Source: HGM04593 sp045634305 (lineage in GTDB: Bacteria; Bacteroidota; Bacteroidia; Bacteroidales; Bacteroidaceae). Taken from it: 64,000 nt of DNA. The notes below the pieces were generated by a model, which worked only from the letters and a program-made list of their open reading frames with translations, made no database searches and was not told the DNA's origin. Numbering within the stretch: the first letter of the stretch is position 1; the number at the start of each line of letters is the position of its first letter. A program made the position numbers and the translations under genes. The DNA is taken from the NCBI GenBank assembly GCA_045634305.1, contig JAZQZZ010000048.1:109550-173549 (forward strand). The letters are read 5' to 3'. Positions 60,871 through 64,000 of this stretch are shown here, piece by piece.

Positions 60871-61605
60871 TCAAAAATATTTTATTATTTCGTTTGCCCA
60901 TCCTGCCGGGTCAGTGATAATATGCATGGGATATTCCCAGAAAACTCTGCCTAACGCCTTTAAAACGCCTCCTTTAGGGGTGGCAAGAATGAGAGATGCT
61001 ACTGCAAGGTGAGTGAGTGCCAAAAACGAAACCGATCTTGCAATGCCACAGTTCTTGATGTCCGATTGTGTGAAGCGGGTCTGTTTAATGAATGAGTGAA
61101 GATGGAATGCGTAGGTAAATGCAATGAGCGCATCAAAGAATATCATATAATTGTTGTCACCTGCAAAACGGAATGGGAATATCATAAATGTATATATAGG
61201 TATACAATATGGGGATAGGGTGATAGGGACATAACCAATTCCATATTTACCGACCTTGTAGTTCACATAGCACTCCCTGCCTTTGACCACAAACTCGTTG
61301 ATTTTCTTAAAGAACAGAAGGGCCACAAGCGTGTGAGTCAATTCGTGGGTAAACTTCATGAACCAGTTCCGGTTATGGCTGATTCTGAATATTGAACGTG
61401 TGGTTGCCAGGAGTATGTATGTGACAAATCCGGCAATTAATCCCACGTAATTACCGGCGTGCTTCCAAGACCACCCAATTCTTACCCACATGTCAATGGT
61501 ATTCTTGCCGAGCGAGGTTATAAACACCGCCAAGAAAAGCAATGCCAGCAGACCGAATAATGTAGTGGAGGTAAAATAGAAAAATCTATTGAATCTATCC
61601 CTCAT
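60871..61605 (-). CDS. HExxH membrane protein coupled to the sigma factor (M50-like)
   Basis: A 244-residue integral membrane protein with about five hydrophobic segments (8-32, 52-70, 85-98, 128-170 and 190-210). HELTH at residues 87-91 is a zinc-protease-type HExxH motif, placed at the start of a membrane helix as in site-2 proteases. YVPITLSPYCIPIYTF follows. It is shorter than RseP and has no PDZ domain; the third zinc ligand is not evident. Its ATG overlaps the sigma stop (ATGA), so the pair is translated together, which suggests it regulates that sigma factor. No anti-sigma gene is recognisable next to it. Confidence 0.7.
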   Translation of the reverse strand: MRDRFNRFFYFTSTTLFGLLALLFLAVFITSLGKNTIDMWVRIGWSWKHAGNYVGLIAGFVTYILLATTRSIFRISHNRNWFMKFTHELTHTLVALLFFKKINEFVVKGRECYVNYKVGKYGIGYVPITLSPYCIPIYTFMIFPFRFAGDNNYMIFFDALIAFTYAFHLHSFIKQTRFTQSDIKNCGIARSVSFLALTHLAVASLILATPKGGVLKALGRVFWEYPMHIITDPAGWANEIIKYF

Positions 61606-62321
61606 TGCTCTTTGTCCTTCTTGTCAATATCCAAAGCAGCTATGCTGTAACCGTTGTCTGCATGGATTTTCTCATCCTCAATCAACCCTCTGAGCGCAGC
61701 TCTCTCTACAGCGTTGCGAATAATATCTTCTGCATACTCATCATCTTCGATGATTTTTGCGGCTATTTCCTTTATTTTGTTCATACACTTACTCTTCTTG
61801 CTTTTGACCGAATCGGCATTACGCATGCCCAAAATACTTGCTATCTCATCCATTGGCTTGTGATTCCAATAGAAATGTTTGAGTAGAGTGCTGCACTCCG
61901 ATGGCATTTTGCTAAATAACTTGTCCAGAAAGTCGTTCTGTATCTGCTGCTTCTCGTCTACGGCCATCTCATTCTCAGCCTCTTCACTATTATGTAGAAA
62001 AGGAGAGAAGGTAACCGCGTCGTCCAAACTCAGCGTTCTCTTTTTACGTATAAGATTACATGCCGTCAACTTGCCAATCTGCACAAGATAGCTGAATAAG
62101 GCGCCATCGTGAGAAGTTACGACACCGCCACTTTTTACTTTCTGCATAAGCACAATCAGCGACTCTTGAAAAATGTCATCGATATCCTCGCCGGAAATAT
62201 TGTCAACAGAGAACACCTGTCCCAAAATAGACGCGAATCCCGGTTTCATCTCCCTGCAGATGTGTCTCCATGCACGCTCATCGTTCTGCATTATCCCGAA
62301 TATAAGTTGTGAGTCTGTCAT
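61602..62321 (-). CDS. ECF-type RNA polymerase sigma factor with C-terminal extension
   Basis: A 239-residue sigma factor. Region 2 spans about residues 5-95 (NDERAWRHICREMKPGFASIL, DIDDIFQESLIVLMQKV and LFSYLVQIGKLTACNLIRKKR). Region 4 spans about 135-185 (FLDKLFSKMPSECSTLLKHFYWNHKPMDEIASILGMRNADSVKSKKSKCMNKI, a helix-turn-helix). A further ~55 residues, rich in Asp/Glu/Lys and ending DKKDKEQ, are not part of the usual ECF core. The start is the ATG at 62321; a frame running 84 bp further upstream is rejected because the promoter box lies inside it. Confidence 0.85.
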   Translation of the reverse strand: MTDSQLIFGIMQNDERAWRHICREMKPGFASILGQVFSVDNISGEDIDDIFQESLIVLMQKVKSGGVVTSHDGALFSYLVQIGKLTACNLIRKKRTLSLDDAVTFSPFLHNSEEAENEMAVDEKQQIQNDFLDKLFSKMPSECSTLLKHFYWNHKPMDEIASILGMRNADSVKSKKSKCMNKIKEIAAKIIEDDEYAEDIIRNAVERAALRGLIEDEKIHADNGYSIAALDIDKKDKEQ

Positions 62322-62342
62322 GTTCTTTTGTAATCTATAGCA

Positions 62343-62350
62343 CAAAAATA
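62343..62350 (-). promoter_or_regulatory. -7 element (TATTTTTG) of the sigma factor gene
   Basis: Exact TAnnTTTG match on the minus strand, 22 bp before the ATG at 62321. It implies that the sigma gene itself is read by the housekeeping polymerase. Confidence 0.5.
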
Positions 62351-62456
62351 ATAAAAAATCTTTTAAAGACACAATATGCAGTGTAGAGTAAGCAAATTGG
62401 TGCAAACGAACAGAACGAAGTCGATAACCGTAGGTGAGAGCCCTACAAAAATAAAA

Positions 62457-62480
62457 AGAGAACCGCGTTAGCGATTCTCT
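62457..62480 (-). terminator. Intrinsic terminator after the tRNA relic
   Basis: A 10-bp stem (AGAGAACCGC / GCGATTCTCT with one mismatch) and a 4-base loop, followed on the minus strand by a T-rich run (CTTTTTATTTTTG). It has the position of a terminator that would once have served the tRNA gene. Confidence 0.75.
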
Positions 62481-62483
62481 TCG

Positions 62484-62575
62484 TGGGCCATCTAGGGCTT
62501 GAACCTAGGACCTCCAGATTATGAGTCTGTTGCCAAATATTCTGAGCCGTGTAATCCGAGTGACTTAATTGTTTG
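62484..62575 (-). pseudogene. Degenerate tRNA(CAU) relic with intact 3' half
   Basis: On the minus strand the anticodon arm (loop CTCATAA), T-arm (CTAGGTTCAAGCCCTAG) and acceptor 3' strand (ATGGCCC) are intact and are followed by a terminator. The D-arm region (AAGTCACTCGGATTACACGG) has drifted, and the acceptor 5' strand is absent. It is therefore a relic of a tRNA-Met/Ile2 gene rather than a working tRNA. The 35-bp repeat lies in its anticodon arm. Confidence 0.65.
62502..62536. other. attR-like core: second copy of the 35-bp direct repeat
   Basis: Identical to 51747-51781 and in the same orientation, 10,755 bp away. Its left side continues into an intact tRNA 3' half, its right side into a drifted D-arm. 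It closes the island and may also be the left end of a second element running right. Confidence 0.75.
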
Positions 62576-62634
62576 TTTTATATCCTTTTACGCCTTAGTT
62601 GTACTCCCGTTAATAAACTCTTAAAATTAAATTA

Positions 62635-62653
62635 GGAAACAATTAGGAAACAT
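62635..62653. repeat. Tandem GGAAACA motif near att core 2
   Basis: Copies start at 62635 and 62646 (11-bp period), 99 bp right of the core, mirroring the 51881/51892 pair. The stretch 62,654-62,999 contains no gene or motif I can support. Confidence 0.5.
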
Positions 62654-62999
62654 ATCTTTATTGTTTTGTGCAAAGATAGGGACAAGAAACGAGATTACAA
62701 AGTTATTTCTTCCGTCTCAAATCCCCTAATCGCCTTATAGATAGAAAGAGCTATAGTCCGGCCTTTAGAGAGGGGACATAGCAACTAACAAATAATTTAA
62801 AAATATACCTGATAAGATTGAGAAAGGGCGAAGAGCGTCTCAGTCTTATTGGAAGAATAGAAGAGGTATCAGTAATCATTGAGGCTTTAGTCCCTTTGAT
62901 GAACGCACCAAACTATTAAACCACCAAGCTACAGTTGAAGAGACTGCGGCAAGGTGTTTTTTTTCAGGCAAGAAGTTTTCTTTTTAATATTATTGACAA

Positions 63000-64000
63000 T
63001 CAGTTAAACAAATCGTCCAGTTCCACTTGTTTTTGTACTATTCCACTATGTTTTCCATAGGATAAGCCAAATGTGGTAACTAAAGTCAAATGTACTGTCT
63101 GTTTAGGAGATAGTGTACTTTTAAGACTTTCAATTCTGTTCCTTAGTTTTACCTCCTCATCTTTGTCTATAGTGTATGCTCCACCGACGAATTTCATTTC
63201 GCACAAATTTACGACATTATCATTTCTAATAATAAGAAGGTCTATTTGTGCTCCTTCAGTTTCGTCAGAACCTTTTACTCCCCAAGCTGATATTGTGGAA
63301 ACAACTCCTGTGATTCCCAGAGCTTGTTTTATTTGCCTGATATGCTGCCAGCAGAGCTCTTCAAAGGCAACACCTCTCCATGACTTCATAATATTAGAGG
63401 CCATATTGTCTGTCATAAAGTTGGTATTTGCTTGATAGGATTCCACATATTTCAGCCAAAACAACGAGAAGTTGTCAATCAGCTTGTAATAAGTTGTCTT
63501 ACCTTTTTTGTCATAAGGATTATATCGTAGGATAAAATCACTTTCAGCCAATGCATTAAGCGTATCGGTCAGTCCGCCACCAAATGGTAAACCGGTTTCC
63601 TTAGCAATTTCTTCACGGGTAAAGCCTACATGCTTTTTGGCAAGCAGACGAATAATCTTTTTGCAATCTTCAGGATTTGAGAAAATCGCATTGAATAAAC
63701 GGTTGTATTCGTCTTTGAGCCGTGGATTTCTTCCAAAGAGTATATTGTCGATGTTACCTTCAAGGCTTAATGCTTTCTTGAAGTAACTCATATAATAAGG
63801 TATTCCGCCAAAGACCATATATGACTGTGCAATGTCATAACGAGATAGTTCAATGTTCTCACTGGCAAAATACTCTTCACACTCCTTTAGGGTGAAAGGA
63901 GAGAGCTTGATTTCATCGGTAAGCCTACCATACAAACCGCCTTTATTGCGAGAAAGGTTGCCAAGTATCCAAGAGGTCGCACTACCGCAAACAACGAGCA
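63000..64000 (-). CDS. AAA ATPase with DUF234-like C-terminal domain, N-terminus beyond the window
   Basis: The frame is open from the right window edge to the stop at 63000, so only the last ~333 codons are seen. LVVCGSATSWILGNLSRNKGGLYGRLTDEIKLSPFTLKE is typical of the sensor region of the 'archaeal ATPase'-type family. A winged-helix-like segment (GFTREEIAKETGLPFGGGLTDTLNAL) follows, and a DUF234-like nuclease fold ends the protein (EGAQIDLLIIRNDNVVNLCEMKF, with the Asp/Glu/Lys pattern). The Walker A must lie upstream of the window. Such proteins are frequent in Bacteroidota accessory regions; the biological role is unclear, possibly defence. It lies outside the 35-bp repeats. Confidence 0.82.
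   Translation of the reverse strand, partial: LVVCGSATSWILGNLSRNKGGLYGRLTDEIKLSPFTLKECEEYFASENIELSRYDIAQSYMVFGGIPYYMSYFKKALSLEGNIDNILFGRNPRLKDEYNRLFNAIFSNPEDCKKIIRLLAKKHVGFTREEIAKETGLPFGGGLTDTLNALAESDFILRYNPYDKKGKTTYYKLIDNFSLFWLKYVESYQANTNFMTDNMASNIMKSWRGVAFEELCWQHIRQIKQALGITGVVSTISAWGVKGSDETEGAQIDLLIIRNDNVVNLCEMKFVGGAYTIDKDEEVKLRNRIESLKSTLSPKQTVHLTLVTTFGLSYGKHSGIVQKQVELDDLFN

Noticed and set aside
62322..62405. Longer N-terminus for the sigma factor starting at 62405
   Set aside because: The extension is not sigma-like, and an exact -7 promoter box lies inside it, 22 bp before the chosen ATG.
62484..62575. Functional tRNA-Met or tRNA-Ile2 gene
   Set aside because: The anticodon arm, T-arm and 3' strand are good, but the D-arm has drifted and there is no matching acceptor 5' strand, so it is called a relic.
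63000..64000. Assigning the right-edge ATPase to the island
   Set aside because: It lies beyond the second 35-bp repeat; it may belong to a second element, but this cannot be decided from the window.

Overview
The window looks like a chromosome segment of a gut-type Bacteroidales (Bacteroidaceae/Prevotellaceae-like) bacterium. Supporting signs are the Bacteroidota promoter pattern (TTTG about 20 nt upstream of TAnnTTTG, best seen before the GH95 and GH109 genes), family markers such as DUF4290 and PorT, a PdxJ-ExbB-ExbD-TonB cluster, and a murA-rimM-M23-dxr-rseP gene order that I recall from Bacteroides. Species cannot be fixed from the sequence alone.

Bases 1-51,560 are ordinary core chromosome of moderate GC, read on both strands in short operons. 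In order: end of a CoA-transferase and a TrmH methyltransferase; an MsbA-type ABC exporter, LOG and PfkB kinase; a His-rich RND metal-efflux adaptor and pump; nadK; pdxJ-exbB-exbD-tonB-DJ-1-ispD-recG; ndk and an M23/LysM protein; two paralogous small secreted proteins; on the minus strand alkaline phosphatase, serpin, rseP, dxr, M23, rimM, murA, DUF4290 and tsaB; yicC-gmk-nadD-MORN; a GH109-type glycosidase; asd; tcdA, a LolD-like ATPase, an ABC-F protein, PorT, a TonB-dependent receptor, a DUF4091/GH123-like protein, TPM, LemA, a flavodiiron protein and a large multimodular GH95 fucosidase. The three glycosidase-type genes suggest use of host mucin O-glycans. The GH95 tail resembles a type IX secretion sorting signal, and PorT, a type IX component, lies in the same window. 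MurA carries Asp where the fosfomycin-reactive Cys is normally found.

Bases 51,750-62,540 are an AT-rich accessory island bounded by two identical 35-bp direct repeats derived from the anticodon arm of a tRNA with a CAU anticodon. About 100 bp to the right of each repeat lies the same kind of 11-bp-period tandem motif, so the island appears to be one of two related integrative elements in tandem. No integrase is visible. The island encodes DUF1810; an operon of four different predicted cell-wall enzymes (M23, YiiX-like, CHAP-like and L,D-transpeptidase-like) with an extra 23-codon membrane peptide; a seven-gene operon of largely unrecognised cytosolic proteins; a 190-nt rod-shaped RNA candidate; and an ECF-type sigma factor translationally coupled to an HExxH membrane protein.

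The strongest candidate for an undescribed system is in this island. A nearly identical block of about 75 bp precedes both the cell-wall enzyme operon (55,539-55,615) and a small secreted protein gene directly downstream of the sigma/HExxH pair (60,797-60,870). This suggests a self-contained mobile sigma regulon that deploys peptidoglycan-active enzymes. The right edge of the window (63,000-64,000) is the C-terminal part of an AAA ATPase with a DUF234-like nuclease end, cut by the window.
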